Translations under genes and position numbers: made by a program
Source of the DNA: Lactiplantibacillus pentosus
GTDB taxonomy: Bacteria; Bacillota; Bacilli; Lactobacillales; Lactobacillaceae
Assembly: GCF_003641185.1 (NCBI RefSeq)
Contig: NZ_CP032757.1
Location: 1-64,000 of the forward strand
Direction of reading: 5' to 3'
Length of the DNA stretch: 64,000 nt
Notes under the pieces: model-generated
Databases searched by the model: none
What the model saw: the letters and a program-made list of their open reading frames with translations, nothing else
Told to the model about the DNA's origin: nothing
In this document: positions 1 to 14,118 of the stretch, piece by piece
Numbering within the stretch: position 1 is the stretch's first letter
Layout of the letters: every line of letters begins with the position of its first letter

Positions 1-253
1 GTGTTATTTAGTTATCCACAGGACGTATTTCTTGTGTGCATAACCATTTTAAAGACTGCTAGATCAAGGCTAGTTTTAAACTCGTTTTTGTGGATAACTG
101 TTAATTTTACTCAAAACAGTTTATTTTTCGACAGCCTGTGGATTGTCAATCACCACCCTGTGAATTCTCTTAACTTTAACTTGTCCACCTGTGGAAAACT
201 CGATATGTTCATGCTAAAATAGAATTACGTTTTTTAAGAAAAGGGGTATCCAC
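1..253. other. oriC: oriC, upstream DnaA-box cluster
   Basis: AT-rich noncoding stretch before dnaA. Perfect DnaA boxes are visible at 12-20 (TTATCCACA) and 89-97 (TGTGGATAA). Near matches lie at 35-43, 137-145, 181-189, 190-198 and around 247-255. Together with the boxes after dnaA this forms the bipartite origin typical of Firmicutes. The reading frame that runs through 1-222 is low-complexity origin sequence and not a believable gene. Confidence 0.88.
192..220 (+). promoter_or_regulatory. dnaA promoter, overlapped by a DnaA box
   Basis: An extended -10 (TGCTAAAAT, 212-220) lies 17 bp after a weak -35 (TGGAAA, 192-197). A near-consensus DnaA box at 190-198 covers the -35 region, so DnaA could repress its own gene. 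The box and spacing are seen; the autoregulation is inferred from other bacteria. Confidence 0.5.
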
Positions 254-1621
254 GTGCTGGAACGTAATGACTTATGGAATCTCATTAAGTTCTCTATGGA
301 ACAAGATCTATCCAAGATCACGTTTCAAACGTTTGTCGAACCGGCGAAACCGCTCCAACTCGATAAGGCCCAAATGACGATCGAAGTCCCAACACAACTT
401 CATCGTGATTACTGGGAGAAAAACTTGGCCGCAAAGTTCACGGACATTGCGATGCAAGCGACTAACGAGCAGATCCGGCCGGTGATGATAACGGAAGAAG
501 AACGTCAGCAGCTGACGCGTGATAACGACGCGCAGGCGACTACCGGTAACGTTGCGGGACAACAACCAACAACCGCAACTACCCCCACATTTATGCGGGA
601 AACGAAACTCAACCCGAAATATACATTTGATACTTTCGTCATCGGCAAGGGGAACCAAATGGCCCATGCCGCAGCGTTAGTTGTGTCGGAAGAGCCCGGG
701 ACAATGTATAATCCGTTGTTTTTCTACGGGGGCGTTGGTCTGGGCAAAACCCACCTAATGCACGCTATCGGTAACAAATTGTTAGAAACCGATCCGACTA
801 GTAACATCAAATACGTCACTAGCGAATCCTTCACCAATGAATTGATCAATGCCATCCAAACGAAAAAACAGGAAGCGTTTCGGGAAGAATACCGCAACGT
901 CGACCTGTTATTAGTCGATGATATTCAATTCTTTGCCAATAAGGAAGCAACGCAAGAAGAGTTCTTCCATACATTTAATGCTTTATATGAAGATGATAAG
1001 CAAATCGTGCTGACTTCAGACCGGTTGCCAAACGAAATTCCGCAACTGCAAGATCGGTTAGTGTCGCGATTCAAATGGGGCTTATCCGTTGATATTACGC
1101 CTCCAGACCTCGAGACACGGATCGCCATTTTGCGGAATAAAGCTGATTTAGAAGGCATCGAGATTCCCGACGATACGCTCAGTTATATTGCCGGGCAAAT
1201 CGATTCTAATGTCCGTGAACTAGAAGGGGCACTGGCCCGCGTTCAAGCTTATTCGCGACTCAATAATTCGCCAATTACCACTAGTTTAGTGGCCGATGCG
1301 TTGAAGAGTTTGCACCTTAGCAGTAAACTATCAGAGGTCTCAATTCCCGTCATTCAGGAAAAGGTCGCCAAGTATTTCCACGTTTCAATGGCTGACCTTA
1401 AAGGGAAGAAACGCAACAAACAAATCGTGATTCCGCGCCAAATCGCCATGTATCTCTCACGCGAACTGACAGAAAGTTCACTCCCACGGATTGGGAACGA
1501 ATTTGGTGGCAAGGATCATACGACCGTCATTCACGCCCATGACAAAATAACGAAGGCCCTCAAAACCGACCCCGAGTTACAAAAAGCCGTGGGTGATCTG
1601 ACTGGTCAGCTTAAATCGTAG
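254..1621 (+). CDS. dnaA: Chromosomal replication initiator DnaA
   Basis: AAA+ initiator that binds DnaA boxes and melts the origin. The 455 residues show the usual four domains: N-terminal helicase-loading domain (about 1-80), a Gln/Thr-rich linker (about 85-115), the AAA+ core with Walker A GGVGLGKT at 159-166 and Walker B VDD at 221-223, and a C-terminal box-binding domain with the signature DHTTVIHA at 421-428. The start is GTG at 254, behind the purine-rich AAAAGGGG at 240-247. It lies between two DnaA-box clusters, the standard arrangement at oriC, and has the normal family length. Confidence 0.98.
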   Translation: MLERNDLWNLIKFSMEQDLSKITFQTFVEPAKPLQLDKAQMTIEVPTQLHRDYWEKNLAAKFTDIAMQATNEQIRPVMITEEERQQLTRDNDAQATTGNVAGQQPTTATTPTFMRETKLNPKYTFDTFVIGKGNQMAHAAALVVSEEPGTMYNPLFFYGGVGLGKTHLMHAIGNKLLETDPTSNIKYVTSESFTNELINAIQTKKQEAFREEYRNVDLLLVDDIQFFANKEATQEEFFHTFNALYEDDKQIVLTSDRLPNEIPQLQDRLVSRFKWGLSVDITPPDLETRIAILRNKADLEGIEIPDDTLSYIAGQIDSNVRELEGALARVQAYSRLNNSPITTSLVADALKSLHLSSKLSEVSIPVIQEKVAKYFHVSMADLKGKKRNKQIVIPRQIAMYLSRELTESSLPRIGNEFGGKDHTTVIHAHDKITKALKTDPELQKAVGDLTGQLKS

Positions 1622-1796
1622 TGTGGATAAAAAAGAATAACTCAAAAAGTTTTCCACAACTTATGCACATGTGGAAAACTCAATAGCCGTTAGCTTTTAC
1701 TTAGTTTTCCACAGTACCCACTGCTCTACTATTACTACGAACTTTTATTACTAATCTATATCTAGTGCCCGTCGCTAGAAAGAGGGGATTTAACTT
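1622..1796. other. oriC: oriC, downstream DnaA boxes and unwinding element
   Basis: Between dnaA and dnaN. A perfect box (TGTGGATAA) is at 1622-1630, with variants at 1650-1658, 1661-1669, 1670-1678 and 1705-1713. A short GC-rich spacer follows the last box, then CTACTATTACTA at 1726-1737. Read on the other strand this is four DnaA-trios (3'-GAT-GAT-AAT-GAT), the arrangement described for the B. subtilis unwinding site. The AT-rich tract to about 1765 is the likely melting region. Confidence 0.85.
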
Positions 1797-2936
1797 ATGA
1801 AATTCACGATCAATCGATCAGCGTTCATCAAAGAATTAAATAATGTCCAACGTGCAATTTCTTCAAAGACGACGATTCCAATTTTGACTGGCTTAAAATT
1901 AGACGTTAGTACCGATGCCATTACCTTAACTGGTAGTGACGCCGATATTTCAATCGAAACGACGATTCCAGCCAGTGATGACAACAATACGTTAGTCGTT
2001 GAAGATGCTGGTTCCATCGTATTACCTGCACGGTTCTTCAGTGAAATCGTTAAGAAATTACCAGAAGATACCATGACCGTTAACGTTACGGATGGTTTCC
2101 AGACCCAGATCACTTCTGGTGCAGCTTCCTTTACCATCAATGGTTTGGACCCTGAAAATTATCCGCACTTACCTGAAATCGATACGACGAATACCATTAC
2201 GTTAGCCGGTGACGTGCTCAAAGAATTGATCGGACAGACCGTTATTGCCGTTTCTAATCAAGAAAGTCGGCCAATCTTGACCGGGGTTCATTTTATTTTG
2301 GCCAATGGTGAATTCTTAGCCGTCGCAACCGACTCACACCGGTTAAGTCAACGCCGCATCAAGTTACCGGAAGCCAATAATGCCAACTATGACGTGATCA
2401 TCCCTGGGAAGAGTCTCACGGAATTATCCCGGATGATCGGCGATGATAACCCAGATGTTCAAATGCGCTTATCTGAAAATCAAGTGCTCTTCGTGCTTGG
2501 TAACACGGCGTTTTATTCCCGGTTACTGGAAGGCAATTATCCAGACACGTCCCGCTTGATTCCTAAAGAATCCAATACGACGGTCGAAATTTCAGCACCC
2601 GCATTATCGGCAGCTATCGAACGGGCATCCTTGCTTTCACACGAAAGCCGCAATAACGTGGTTCGTTTCTCCGTTAACCCAACGGATAAGACCATCACGA
2701 TTTTTGGGAACTCACCAGATGTCGGTGAAGTAACGGAACAGTTGCAACCGACTGACTTAGCCGGGGATGAACTTGAAATTTCGTTCAACCCTGATTACAT
2801 GAAAGAAGCTTTACGTTCATTCGGCCAAGCGATGATCAAAATCTCATTCACGATGGCATTACGCCCATTCACGTTGGTTCCAACTGAAGAAGGCGAAAAC
2901 TTCATCCAACTGATCACGCCAGTTCGGACTTTCTAA
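1797..2936 (+). CDS. dnaN: DNA polymerase III sliding clamp (beta subunit)
   Basis: Ring-shaped processivity factor for the replicative polymerase and a docking platform for repair proteins. The 379 residues match the usual clamp length and three-fold domain build. The N-terminal MKFTINRSAFIKELNNVQRA and the C-terminal LITPVRTF are typical of lactobacillar DnaN. The start ATG at 1797 follows the ribosome site AGAGGGG (around 1780). It is followed by a strong terminator at 2965-3002, so dnaA-dnaN probably forms one unit separated from yaaA. Confidence 0.97.
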   Translation: MKFTINRSAFIKELNNVQRAISSKTTIPILTGLKLDVSTDAITLTGSDADISIETTIPASDDNNTLVVEDAGSIVLPARFFSEIVKKLPEDTMTVNVTDGFQTQITSGAASFTINGLDPENYPHLPEIDTTNTITLAGDVLKELIGQTVIAVSNQESRPILTGVHFILANGEFLAVATDSHRLSQRRIKLPEANNANYDVIIPGKSLTELSRMIGDDNPDVQMRLSENQVLFVLGNTAFYSRLLEGNYPDTSRLIPKESNTTVEISAPALSAAIERASLLSHESRNNVVRFSVNPTDKTITIFGNSPDVGEVTEQLQPTDLAGDELEISFNPDYMKEALRSFGQAMIKISFTMALRPFTLVPTEEGENFIQLITPVRTF

Positions 2937-2964
2937 TTAGCTGAATAAATATACAATTACAAGT

Positions 2965-3002
2965 AAAAGGCGCCCAATCGCATGCAGATTGGGCGCCTTT
3001 TT
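2965..3002 (+). terminator. Rho-independent terminator after dnaN
   Basis: A 14-bp perfect stem (AAAGGCGCCCAATC and its complement) with a 7-nt loop, running into a T tract. Confidence 0.93.
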
Positions 3003-3356
3003 AGCTACAGTTAAAACTGCCAGAATGCTGGTACAGCCGCTAGTTTGTTGTGGTGTAACTTTTGAAGTTCTAAATCGTGCATATTCAAAAATAAGTTGTG
3101 GTGCTCGCTGATGACCGACGTGTCGTTAAGGCCCATATCAAGTGCTGATTGAAGGGACTGACTGATCAATTTCGGACGATTGCTGACTAATCCGAGAATC
3201 AACAGTTGCGTTTTCAGCTAATTTGTGTGCGAAAAAACAAGATATTTTATGAATATCCGCCATTTTTGCGAATTTCAGCAAATTTACCCCGGGGTTAGTA
3301 TCCCGATATTTAAATGGCTTAAATCGGCTTAAAATGGCTCTGAGCGCGGTTATAAA
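3003..3356. other. Gap between dnaN and yaaA, no gene supported
   Basis: About 350 bp after the dnaN terminator. Short minus-strand frames exist (for example 3011-3202 and 3138-3410) but start at rare codons, lack ribosome sites and resemble no family I recognise. I see no repeat or RNA gene here. Confidence 0.5.
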
Positions 3357-3385
3357 TTGAATTTTCATTAAAAAACAAGTATAAT
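3357..3385 (+). promoter_or_regulatory. Sigma-A promoter for yaaA-recF-gyrB
   Basis: TTGAAT (3357-3362), 17-bp spacer, TATAAT (3380-3385). It is the only strong promoter between the dnaN terminator and the tightly linked yaaA-recF-gyrB block. Confidence 0.75.
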
Positions 3386-3459
3386 ATAACCTGTTAGGAG
3401 TGTGCGTCACACTTCAGACGATCGTTTAATAGCTTGTAATCAGATAGGCAGGTGACATT

Positions 3460-3693
3460 GTGAAACAGCCAATAGATATCAATACCCCATATATGACACT
3501 GGGGCAGCTCTTAAAAGAAACGGCCATCATTGGGTCAGGTGGTCAAGCTAAGTGGTTTTTAAAAGAAATGACCGTATTAGTGAATGGTGAACCAGATGAT
3601 CGGCGGGGTCGGAAACTTTATCCAGGCGATACGATTGAAGTTGAAGACAACGGGTCATTTTTTATTCGCTCAAATCAAGAAACGACTGATTAG
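3460..3693 (+). CDS. yaaA: S4-domain RNA-binding protein YaaA (RlbA family)
   Basis: Small 77-residue S4-like protein conserved between dnaN and recF in Firmicutes. The fold signature is the segment from LGQLLKETAIIGSGGQAKWF to the LVNGE..DRRGRKLYPGD loop (residues about 14-60). The exact role is unsettled; an RNA or ribosome-related function is inferred from the S4 fold. It starts with GTG at 3460 and its TAG stop directly abuts the recF ATG, so the two are probably translationally coupled. Confidence 0.88.
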   Translation: MKQPIDINTPYMTLGQLLKETAIIGSGGQAKWFLKEMTVLVNGEPDDRRGRKLYPGDTIEVEDNGSFFIRSNQETTD

Positions 3694-6761
<3,068 letters not shown>

Positions 6762-6933
6762 TGTGTCAGCTTAGTGGCTCAACACTGAGTGGCTGGGAGA
6801 CATTGGCATGGTTAGTTAATGACCTGGTCAATCCGTCAGTTCTGCTCAACCGATTAGGCGGTAGGACTGCCCAGTAGACATATTATTAAACGAGCTTTAA
6901 TCACGGCAAAATGGATGAAGGAGGACGAATATT

Positions 6934-9543
6934 TTGGCTGATTCAGATTTATCAAACAATCGCATTTCGGATGTGAACCTCTCCAAAACCATGCGGACGT
7001 CATTCTTAAGTTACGCCATGAGTGTTATCGTGGCGCGGGCGTTACCGGATGTGCGAGATGGATTAAAACCAGTGCACCGGCGGATCCTTTACGGTATGAG
7101 TGAACTGGGTGTGACGCCGGACAAACCTTATAAGAAATCGGCCCGGATCGTCGGGGACGTCATGGGGAAATATCATCCCCACGGTGACTCCGCAATTTAC
7201 GAGTCAATGGTGCGGATGGCCCAAGACTTTAGTTATCGCTACATGCTAGTCGATGGTCACGGGAACTTTGGCTCCGTCGATGGTGATGGTGCCGCTGCCA
7301 TGCGGTATACCGAAGCCCGGATGAGTAAAATCGCGGTTGAAATGCTGCGCGATATTAATAAAGACACGGTTGATTGGCAACCTAACTATGACGATACGGA
7401 ACGGGAACCAGCAGTTTTACCTGCCCGTTTCCCTAACTTATTAGTCAACGGGGCGACCGGGATTGCCGTTGGGATGACGACCAACATTCCACCACATAAC
7501 TTGGCTGAAGTTATTTCTGCCATTCACTTGTTGATGGATAATCCGGATGCAACGACTGCGGACTTGATGGAAGTCTTACCAGGACCAGATTTCCCAACTG
7601 GCGGGATCGTCATGGGTAAATCTGGTATTCGGAAAGCTTACCAGACCGGACGCGGTAACATTATCGTGCGGGCCAAGGTCGATATTCAAGACCAGAAGAA
7701 CGGCAAGCAACGGATCATCGTGACCGAATTACCATATATGGTCAATAAGGCCAAGTTGATTGAACGAATCGCGGGCCTGGCTCGGGACAAAGAAATCGAA
7801 GGCATTACCGACATCAATGATGAAAGTGACCGTGAAGGGATGCGGATCGTGATTGATGTTCGGCGGGATGCCAGTGCCTCCGTCATCTTGAATAATTTAT
7901 ACAAGATGACGTTGATGCAGACGAACTTTGGTTTCAACATGTTGGCCATCGTCAAGGGTGCGCCGAAAGTCTTAAGTCTCAAGCAGATCTTGATCTATTA
8001 CTTGGAACACCAAGAAGACGTTATTCGGCGGCGGACGGAATTCGACTTGAAGAAGGCCCAAGCACGGGCACACATTCTAGAAGGGTTACGAATTGCGCTT
8101 GACCATATCGACGAAATCATTCGGATCATTCGTCAGTCTGAAACGAGTGAAATCGCTAAGAACCAATTGATGGATAACTTCGGTTTGTCAGACAAACAGG
8201 CCCAAGCCATCTTGGATATGCGGTTAGTTCGCCTGACCGGTTTGGAACGTGAAAAGATTGAGAGCGAGTATCAAGACTTACTGAAGTCGATCGCGGACTA
8301 CAAAGAAATTCTAGGCAGCAAGGAACGCATCAACCAAATCATCTACGAAGAATTAATGGAAATTCAACGGAAATTTGGTGACAAGCGCCGGACTGAACTC
8401 ATGGTCGGTGAAGTCTTAAGTATCGAAGACGAAGACTTGATCGAAGAAGAAGAAGTTGCCGTGACCTTGACGCACAATGGCTACATCAAACGCTTGCCAA
8501 CGACTGAATTTAAGTCGCAACATCGTGGTGGCCGTGGGATTCAAGGGATGGACGTGCACGATGATGACTTTATCGAGCACCTCTTAACGACATCGACGCA
8601 CGACGTCTTACTCTTCTTTACGAATGCTGGTAAGGTCTATCGGATGAAGGCCTACGAAATTCCTGAATACGGCCGGACCGCTAAGGGGATTCCAGTCATC
8701 AACCTATTGGGCGTTAATTCCGGTGAGAAGATTCAGGCGGTCGTTAACGTTACGGGCGATGCCAGTGCGTCAGACAACTACCTGTTCTTCACCACGGTCA
8801 ACGGGGTCGTTAAACGGACACCGGTTCAAGAATTTGCCAATATCCGGAGTAACGGCTTAAAGGCGATTACGTTGAAGGATGACGACGAATTGATTGGCGT
8901 CACGATTACTGACGGTCACCAGAACGTGATCATCGGGACCCATGACGGTTATGCGGTCAGTTTCGATGAAACCACGGTACGTTCGATGGGTCGGACGGCC
9001 TCTGGGGTTCGTGGGATTCGTCTCCGCGACGATGACTTTGTGATTGGCTTTGACGTCTTGAAGCCTGACAGCAACGTCTTTATCATCACTGAAAAAGGCT
9101 ACGGGAAACAAACGCCAGCCGCTGATTACCCAATCAAGGGTCGTGGTGGTAAAGGAATCAAGACGGCGAACGTGACAGACAAGAACGGTCATTTAGCTGG
9201 CTTGACGACAGTTGACGGTCAAGAAGACATCATGGTCATGACCAACCAAGGTGTGATGATTCGTTTCAACATTGCGACGGTCTCACAAACTGGCCGGGCC
9301 ACGTTAGGTGTTCGCTTGATTCGTTTAGACGATGACGGCAAAGTCGCCACGATGGCCAAGGTCGATCCAGAGCCTGAAGGTGACGAACCAACGGATGCTA
9401 ATACAACTGAAGGCGCCACTGATGACACAGCTGCAAACGAGACTGCGTCAGTTGAAGAAACCCCAGCCGCTACGCCAAACGAAGGCACGACTGGTTCAGA
9501 CGGTTCAGATAGTACGGATAGTTCAGACGATTCAGCTGAATAG
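6934..9543 (+). CDS. gyrA: DNA gyrase subunit A
   Basis: Cleavage-religation subunit of gyrase. The 869 residues include [17 protein letters not shown] (35-51), the catalytic tyrosine at about 125 in [10 protein letters not shown], and six C-terminal beta-pinwheel blades. In the quinolone-determining region residues 86 and 90 are Ser and Glu ([10 protein letters not shown]), the drug-sensitive type. It starts with TTG at 6934 behind AAGGAGG. The last ~60 residues are an acidic Thr/Ser/Asp/Glu-rich tail beyond the pinwheel, longer than in B. subtilis. Confidence 0.97.
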   Translation: MADSDLSNNRISDVNLSKTMRTSFLSYAMSVIVARALPDVRDGLKPVHRRILYGMSELGVTPDKPYKKSARIVGDVMGKYHPHGDSAIYESMVRMAQDFSYRYMLVDGHGNFGSVDGDGAAAMRYTEARMSKIAVEMLRDINKDTVDWQPNYDDTEREPAVLPARFPNLLVNGATGIAVGMTTNIPPHNLAEVISAIHLLMDNPDATTADLMEVLPGPDFPTGGIVMGKSGIRKAYQTGRGNIIVRAKVDIQDQKNGKQRIIVTELPYMVNKAKLIERIAGLARDKEIEGITDINDESDREGMRIVIDVRRDASASVILNNLYKMTLMQTNFGFNMLAIVKGAPKVLSLKQILIYYLEHQEDVIRRRTEFDLKKAQARAHILEGLRIALDHIDEIIRIIRQSETSEIAKNQLMDNFGLSDKQAQAILDMRLVRLTGLEREKIESEYQDLLKSIADYKEILGSKERINQIIYEELMEIQRKFGDKRRTELMVGEVLSIEDEDLIEEEEVAVTLTHNGYIKRLPTTEFKSQHRGGRGIQGMDVHDDDFIEHLLTTSTHDVLLFFTNAGKVYRMKAYEIPEYGRTAKGIPVINLLGVNSGEKIQAVVNVTGDASASDNYLFFTTVNGVVKRTPVQEFANIRSNGLKAITLKDDDELIGVTITDGHQNVIIGTHDGYAVSFDETTVRSMGRTASGVRGIRLRDDDFVIGFDVLKPDSNVFIITEKGYGKQTPAADYPIKGRGGKGIKTANVTDKNGHLAGLTTVDGQEDIMVMTNQGVMIRFNIATVSQTGRATLGVRLIRLDDDGKVATMAKVDPEPEGDEPTDANTTEGATDDTAANETASVEETPAATPNEGTTGSDGSDSTDSSDDSAE

Positions 9544-9558
9544 TGAATTAATGATTTT

Positions 9559-9592
9559 AAAGCTTCGCGACAGTGTTCGCGAAGCTTTTTTT
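9559..9592 (+). terminator. Terminator after gyrA
   Basis: Perfect stem AAAGCTTCGCGA / TCGCGAAGCTTT with a 6-nt loop and a T tract. Confidence 0.93.
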
Positions 9593-9617
9593 GAACTTAA
9601 ATCGGGAAGGCCCCAAG

Positions 9618-10296
9618 GTCAAAAGCCGCCAGCTTAGAACCGCTGGAAAAAGGGGCGAGCTTTGCGAAGACCTGCTGTTGTAGGGACGTCCTACACTGGC
9701 TTCCAGGCATTTCTGACAACGCTGGAACGCGATGGACGCAGATTTAAGCCGAAAACCACGTCTTAAATACTGGTCTTCCACTAACCAAGCAAAAGCCGCT
9801 TGCTAAGTGGAATTTCATCGCTGAGCATTGTCAGAAACACCTTCCAGCCAGGGATGGCATTCGAAAGGCGGACATGTGCGGACTTAATTTGCATTGAAAT
9901 GGTTGTTGATTTCTAGCAGACATCAAGTTTGTCATCAAACTGTCAGACGAATCTTGATTAAAAAAGTCTGCATAAGTCTTAGACCGTCTTTTAGTATTAT
10001 CACGCCATGAGAGACTAAAATACTGGATTTTACCAGATATGCTTTCGGATTAGATGGACTAGGAATCAGCCATCGCTTTTTAGCAAATAGTGATTCTGTC
10101 ATTACCAACATCAAGGTCAACTGACTCATAATACGCTTCATAATACAGCACTGATACCGGTCCAAAGTATGTATAAAGGTCCGGTCTCCTAATATTCAGC
10201 GGACAATCACGCCTTATTTAGTGGCTGTTTATCTGCCATGCAAGCAAGCTTTAACATTGTCAGTCAGCCCTGTAAATCTGTGTAGGAGCACCTGTC
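9618..10296 (+). repeat. Large noncoding repeat, copy 1
   Basis: About 680 bp without a credible gene. It shares ordered blocks with 19720-20532 and 34188-34971: CCAGCTTAGAACCGCTGGAA, GGCTTCCAGGCATT, GACACAGATTTAAGC-type, CGTCTTAAATACTGGTCTT, ATTCGAAAGGCGGACAT and a late block near GTGGCTGTTTATC. Internal pairing is clear: a hairpin CCACTAACCAAGC / GCTTGCTAAGTGG, and TTTCTGACAACGC with the distant GCATTGTCAGAAA. All three copies lie in the same orientation behind the terminator of a plus-strand gene. Boundaries are approximate. A structured RNA or a non-autonomous mobile sequence are both possible. Confidence 0.75.
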
Positions 10297-10593
10297 ACTT
10301 GTTTCACAGCTAAATTTGCACTACTTTCAGCTGGCTGCCTTTTGACTATAGAAATCATCGCTAATGTTAAATAACAACTAGCTGACAATAACGAGGTTGA
10401 GCGAGTTCGGCAATCTATGCAATGTGTGGTGGTACATTCAACCCCGAGTTGGGACGTCATGTGCAAAATTGACCTGCACTTTCAGAAAATAAAAATATTT
10501 CCCGGGAAATAAAACGGAAATTACCCCACTTCTGCGTAACTAACTGATGTAACGGATTCAGGATCTTTTTGTAACAGTCGGCCGCTTCAACCC

Positions 10594-10622
10594 TTGCAAC
10601 AAACTGATTTAGATGATATACT
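10594..10622 (+). promoter_or_regulatory. Promoter of the rpsF-ssb-rpsR operon
   Basis: TTGCAA (10594-10599), 17-bp spacer, TATACT (10617-10622), about 90 bp before rpsF. Confidence 0.75.
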
Positions 10623-10636
10623 TTAAATTCGTGAGT

Positions 10637-10681
10637 ATCTGGCGTTCGCTAGATTACTTTCCTTGCTCTTCGCAGAGAAGG
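10637..10681 (+). promoter_or_regulatory. rpsF leader with two hairpins, possible S6:S18 control site
   Basis: Between promoter and ribosome site are two compact hairpins: ATCTGGCG-TT-CGCTAGAT at 10637-10654 and CCTTGCTCT-TCGC-AGAGAAGG at 10661-10681. Autoregulatory rpsF leaders bound by the S6:S18 complex are known in many bacteria. I could not match the published consensus by eye, so the role is inferred from position and structure. Confidence 0.35.
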
Positions 10682-10711
10682 GCCTGAAGTCCATAAGGAG
10701 GTGCAAATTTC

Positions 10712-11011
10712 ATGAGTGAATCAAAGAAATATGAAATTACTTACATCGTACGTCCCGACATCGACGATGCTGCTAAGACAGCTTTAGTTGATCGTTTTGA
10801 CAAAATCTTAACTGATAACGGTGCGCAAGTAATTGATTCAAAAGACTGGTCAAAGCGTCGTTTCGCATACGAAATCGGTGGCTTTAACGAAGGTACTTAC
10901 CATATCGTTAACTTAACAGCTACTGACGATGCTGCTTTGAACGAATTCGACCGTCTTTCAAAGATCAATGATGACATCTTACGTCACATGATCGTTAAAC
11001 GCGAAGACTAA
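10712..11011 (+). CDS. rpsF: 30S ribosomal protein S6
   Basis: Small-subunit platform protein that binds 16S rRNA together with S18. The 99 residues show the S6 pattern: [13 protein letters not shown] at the start, a central [11 protein letters not shown] strand and [10 protein letters not shown] at the end. ATG at 10712 follows AAGGAGG with a normal gap. It heads the conserved rpsF-ssb-rpsR operon; spacing to ssb is 36 bp. Confidence 0.97.
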   Translation: MSESKKYEITYIVRPDIDDAAKTALVDRFDKILTDNGAQVIDSKDWSKRRFAYEIGGFNEGTYHIVNLTATDDAALNEFDRLSKINDDILRHMIVKRED

Positions 11012-11047
11012 TAGACAAAATTAATTTCAAGAGAGGAGCGCTTCTGC

Positions 11048-11641
11048 ATGATTAACCGTACAATTCTTGTTGGCCGACTAACAAGAGATCCGGAATTACG
11101 TTACACGAATGGTGGTGCCGCCGTCGCGACATTCACAATTGCCGTAAACCGTCAATTCACGAATCAAAATGGGGAACGTGAAGCAGATTTTATCAGCTGC
11201 GTCATCTGGCGTAAAGCTGCTGAAAACTTTGCTAACTTCACCCATAAAGGCTCGCTTGTTGGAATCGATGGCCGGATTCAAACCCGGAACTACGAAAACC
11301 AACAAGGGGTACGAGTTTACGTTACAGAAGTTGTCGTTGAAAACTTCTCACTACTAGAATCACGTGCAGAGTCTGAACGTCATCAGGCTGCTAATGGTGG
11401 TAGTAATAACAATTACAACAATGGTAATTCGAATTACAACAATAATAGTGGGTATAGTAATCAAGGCCAAAATGCGGCTCCTCAACAATCATCAGCGAAT
11501 AACAACAACCCATTTGGGAATGGTAACGCCGGTAATGCGAACAGTGCCGCACCATCAAGCAGTGCGAACAATAACCAAGCCGATCCATTTGCGAATAATG
11601 GCGATCAGATTGATATCTCGGATGATGATTTACCATTCTAG
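11048..11641 (+). CDS. ssb: Single-stranded DNA-binding protein
   Basis: Coats single-stranded DNA during replication and recruits partner proteins. Residues 1-105 form the OB fold ([18 protein letters not shown] at the start). A long Asn/Gln/Ser-rich disordered linker follows (about 120-185). The C-terminus is the acidic DDDLPF tip that binds partners. At 197 residues it is long for a bacterial SSB because of the expanded Asn-rich linker. It lies between rpsF and rpsR, as in most Firmicutes. Confidence 0.97.
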   Translation: MINRTILVGRLTRDPELRYTNGGAAVATFTIAVNRQFTNQNGEREADFISCVIWRKAAENFANFTHKGSLVGIDGRIQTRNYENQQGVRVYVTEVVVENFSLLESRAESERHQAANGGSNNNYNNGNSNYNNNSGYSNQGQNAAPQQSSANNNNPFGNGNAGNANSAAPSSSANNNQADPFANNGDQIDISDDDLPF

Positions 11642-11679
11642 TCTAATTGCTTAGACAGACATCGAGGAGGGAACTATCA

Positions 11680-11916
11680 ATGGCACAACAAAGAAGAGGT
11701 GGCCGTCGTCGTCGTAAAGTCGACTTCATCGCCGCTAACCATATCGAATACATCGATTATAAAGATACTGACTTATTACGTCGTTTCATTTCAGAACGTG
11801 GAAAGATTTTGCCACGTCGTGTAACTGGGACTAGTGCTAAGAACCAACGTGCTTTAACGATCGCTATCAAGCGTGCACGGATCATGGGCTTATTAGCATT
11901 CGTATCCGAAGACTAA
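11680..11916 (+). CDS. rpsR: 30S ribosomal protein S18
   Basis: Partner of S6 on the 30S platform. The 78 residues begin [20 protein letters not shown] and contain the conserved [21 protein letters not shown] and [15 protein letters not shown] chose ATG at 11680 because GAGGAGGG lies 9-16 nt upstream and the length then matches the family. The in-frame extension to 11647 would add 11 unconserved residues. It is the last gene before the terminator at 11927-11957. Confidence 0.97.
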   Translation: MAQQRRGGRRRRKVDFIAANHIEYIDYKDTDLLRRFISERGKILPRRVTGTSAKNQRALTIAIKRARIMGLLAFVSED

Positions 11917-11926
11917 TCAGTCATTT

Positions 11927-11957
11927 AAAACCACAGACTTCAGTGCTGTGGTTTTTA
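11927..11957 (+). terminator. Terminator after rpsR
   Basis: Stem AAAACCACAG / CTGTGGTTTTT with a 9-nt loop and T tract. Confidence 0.9.
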
Positions 11958-12092
11958 TTTACCCTGAAAGTGATGAGGATAGGCTAGCCACGGCAAATGA
12001 AACGTTTACGTTGTTCAACATCAATCGCTGAAGCAAATGGTGGTTTGTGATAAAATATAGACATTACTGAGAAGGCTTGAGGGATTTTTAAA

Positions 12093-14105
12093 ATGAAAAA
12101 GATCTTTTCGCGCGAAAAAATTCCATTTTTCTTACAAAACCAACAGTTACGGCTCTTAGCGCTGGTTATTTTTGGCTTGTCGCTAATTATGCTCGTGACT
12201 GGTTATTTGATGAACTGGATTTTTGGGACAGTTGTCCTCATCTTAATTGTGATGGCAGGCGTGATGTCCTACAATACGCTAATTGAGCTGAGCTCGAGTG
12301 CTAACGAATATATTTCGGATTTGTCTTATCGTATCAAACGCGGTGAGCAGGAAGCCTTGATTCAGATGCCAATTGGTGTGATGATTTTTAACGCTGATCA
12401 GACCATCGAATGGGTCAATCCTTATCTGCAACGGTATTTTGGTGATAAGGACGTCTTAGGTTATCGCTTGGAAGATATCGATCCAGCCTTGGCAGAGACG
12501 CTGAGCGCGCATATGGACGAACCAGCCACGATTCGCTGGCAAGACTATCAATTTGATTTACGCGTCCAACAGAGCACCAATACCGTCTATATGATGGACG
12601 TCACCAAGTACGCTGAACTGACCGACCAGTTTGAAGACGAAAAGTTAGTGATTGGTCAGATTTTCCTCGATAACTACGATGAGATTACCCAGTCGATGAC
12701 TGATACGGACATTTCCAATCTGAATAATTACGTGACCAACGAATTGTCCAAGTGGACGCAGATGTTCGGCATGTACTTGAAGCGGCTCGATGATGACCAC
12801 TTTTTCTTACTCGGCTATGCAAGCAGTTTGCGCCGGGTCGAAGAAAATAAGTTCCGCATCTTGGACCGCATTCGAGAATCGACTTCGAAGCAAAACTTCC
12901 CATTAACGTTGAGTATTGGGATTGCTTACGGCGAACGGAACATGAATAATTTAGCCGACTTAGCGCAAAGTAACATGGACCTGGCGTTAGGGCGGGGTGG
13001 TGACCAAGTTGTCGTGAAGGCTGAAGATGAACCAGCACGCTTCTATGGTGGTAAGACCAACCCGATGGAAAAACGGACGCGGGTCCGGGCACGGATGATT
13101 AGTCAGACCCTACAGGAATTGATGAATCAGTCCGACCAGGTCTTTGTCCAAGGGCATCGCCAACCAGATATGGATGCGGTGGGGGCCTGCTTGGGTATTC
13201 GGCGGATCGCCAAAATGAATGACAAACAATGTTGGATCGTTTTGGATGAACAAAATGTCCATTCAGATATTCAACGGTTACTAGATCAATTGAAGTCTGA
13301 TGAAGATATCGAAGCTTCGATTATTTCACCAGAGGAGGCCCTCGAAAAGGCCACTGACCAAAGTTTATTGATTATGGCTGACCATTCTAAGCCAAGTATT
13401 TCGATGTCGCAGGCGCTTTATGAGCGGCTTGAAAATCGCGTCATGATTATTGACCACCATCGTCGGGGCGAAGAATTTCCAGAAAACCCAGTTTTGGTTT
13501 ATATTGAACCATATGCTTCATCGACGTGTGAGCTGATTACTGAAATGTTCGAATATCAGTCTCATGATGCGGAACCAATCAATAAGATCGAAGCCACCGC
13601 AATGTTGACGGGGATCGTAATTGATACCAAGTCGTTCTCATTGCGGTCTGGTTCACGGACCTTCGATGCGGCTAGTTACTTACGTTCAGCGGGTGCTGAT
13701 TCGCTGCTCGTACAACAGTTTATGAAGGAAAATGTCGATAGTTATCTCCAACGCAATCACCTCATTGAGACGGTTGAGTTTGTTAACCAGGATATGGCGC
13801 TCTGTGTGGGTGAAAACGACCAAGTATATGATCCGGTGACGGCGGCCCAAGCTGCGGATTCACTGTTGTCCATGTCAGGCGTCGACGCGTCATTTGTGAT
13901 TACGCGCCGTGAAGACGGTCGAGTCGGCATCTCCGCACGGTCGCTAGGCGAGATCAACGTCCAAGTTTATATGGAAAAACTGGGTGGTGGCGGTCACTTA
14001 TCTAACGCCGCAACTCAGATTGAAGGCCAGTCGGTTGATGAGGTCAAACAATCATTGATTGATTTGTTAACGGCCACTGATACGACCGATTCAGAATCTA
14101 ATTAG
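12093..14105 (+). CDS. gdpP: Cyclic-di-AMP phosphodiesterase GdpP
   Basis: Membrane-bound enzyme that hydrolyses cyclic-di-AMP, controlling potassium, osmotic balance and wall stress. The 670 residues hold two N-terminal membrane helices (about 17-60), a PAS-like domain (about 85-150), a degenerate GGDEF domain (about 175-310) and DHH/DHHA1 catalytic domains (about 340-655). Visible motifs are [27 protein letters not shown] and [12 protein letters not shown]. It is followed after 13 bp by rplI and then dnaB, the usual Firmicute order. The ribosome site before ATG 12093 (GAGGGA) is modest. Confidence 0.95.
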   Translation: MKKIFSREKIPFFLQNQQLRLLALVIFGLSLIMLVTGYLMNWIFGTVVLILIVMAGVMSYNTLIELSSSANEYISDLSYRIKRGEQEALIQMPIGVMIFNADQTIEWVNPYLQRYFGDKDVLGYRLEDIDPALAETLSAHMDEPATIRWQDYQFDLRVQQSTNTVYMMDVTKYAELTDQFEDEKLVIGQIFLDNYDEITQSMTDTDISNLNNYVTNELSKWTQMFGMYLKRLDDDHFFLLGYASSLRRVEENKFRILDRIRESTSKQNFPLTLSIGIAYGERNMNNLADLAQSNMDLALGRGGDQVVVKAEDEPARFYGGKTNPMEKRTRVRARMISQTLQELMNQSDQVFVQGHRQPDMDAVGACLGIRRIAKMNDKQCWIVLDEQNVHSDIQRLLDQLKSDEDIEASIISPEEALEKATDQSLLIMADHSKPSISMSQALYERLENRVMIIDHHRRGEEFPENPVLVYIEPYASSTCELITEMFEYQSHDAEPINKIEATAMLTGIVIDTKSFSLRSGSRTFDAASYLRSAGADSLLVQQFMKENVDSYLQRNHLIETVEFVNQDMALCVGENDQVYDPVTAAQAADSLLSMSGVDASFVITRREDGRVGISARSLGEINVQVYMEKLGGGGHLSNAATQIEGQSVDEVKQSLIDLLTATDTTDSESN

Positions 14106-14118
14106 GAGTGAAGACAAG

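Noticed and set aside
1-222. Open frame before dnaA
   Set aside because: Lies in the AT-rich origin with DnaA boxes, low-complexity translation, no ribosome site.
3011-3410. Two overlapping minus-strand frames between dnaN and yaaA
   Set aside because: Rare start codons, no ribosome site, no recognisable protein character, and they run against the yaaA promoter.
9935-10466. Short minus-strand frames in noncoding repeat copy 1
   Set aside because: Not preserved in copies 2 and 3; composition unlike genes nearby.
11364-11654. Frames inside ssb
   Set aside because: Shadow frames created by the Asn-rich low-complexity linker of ssb.
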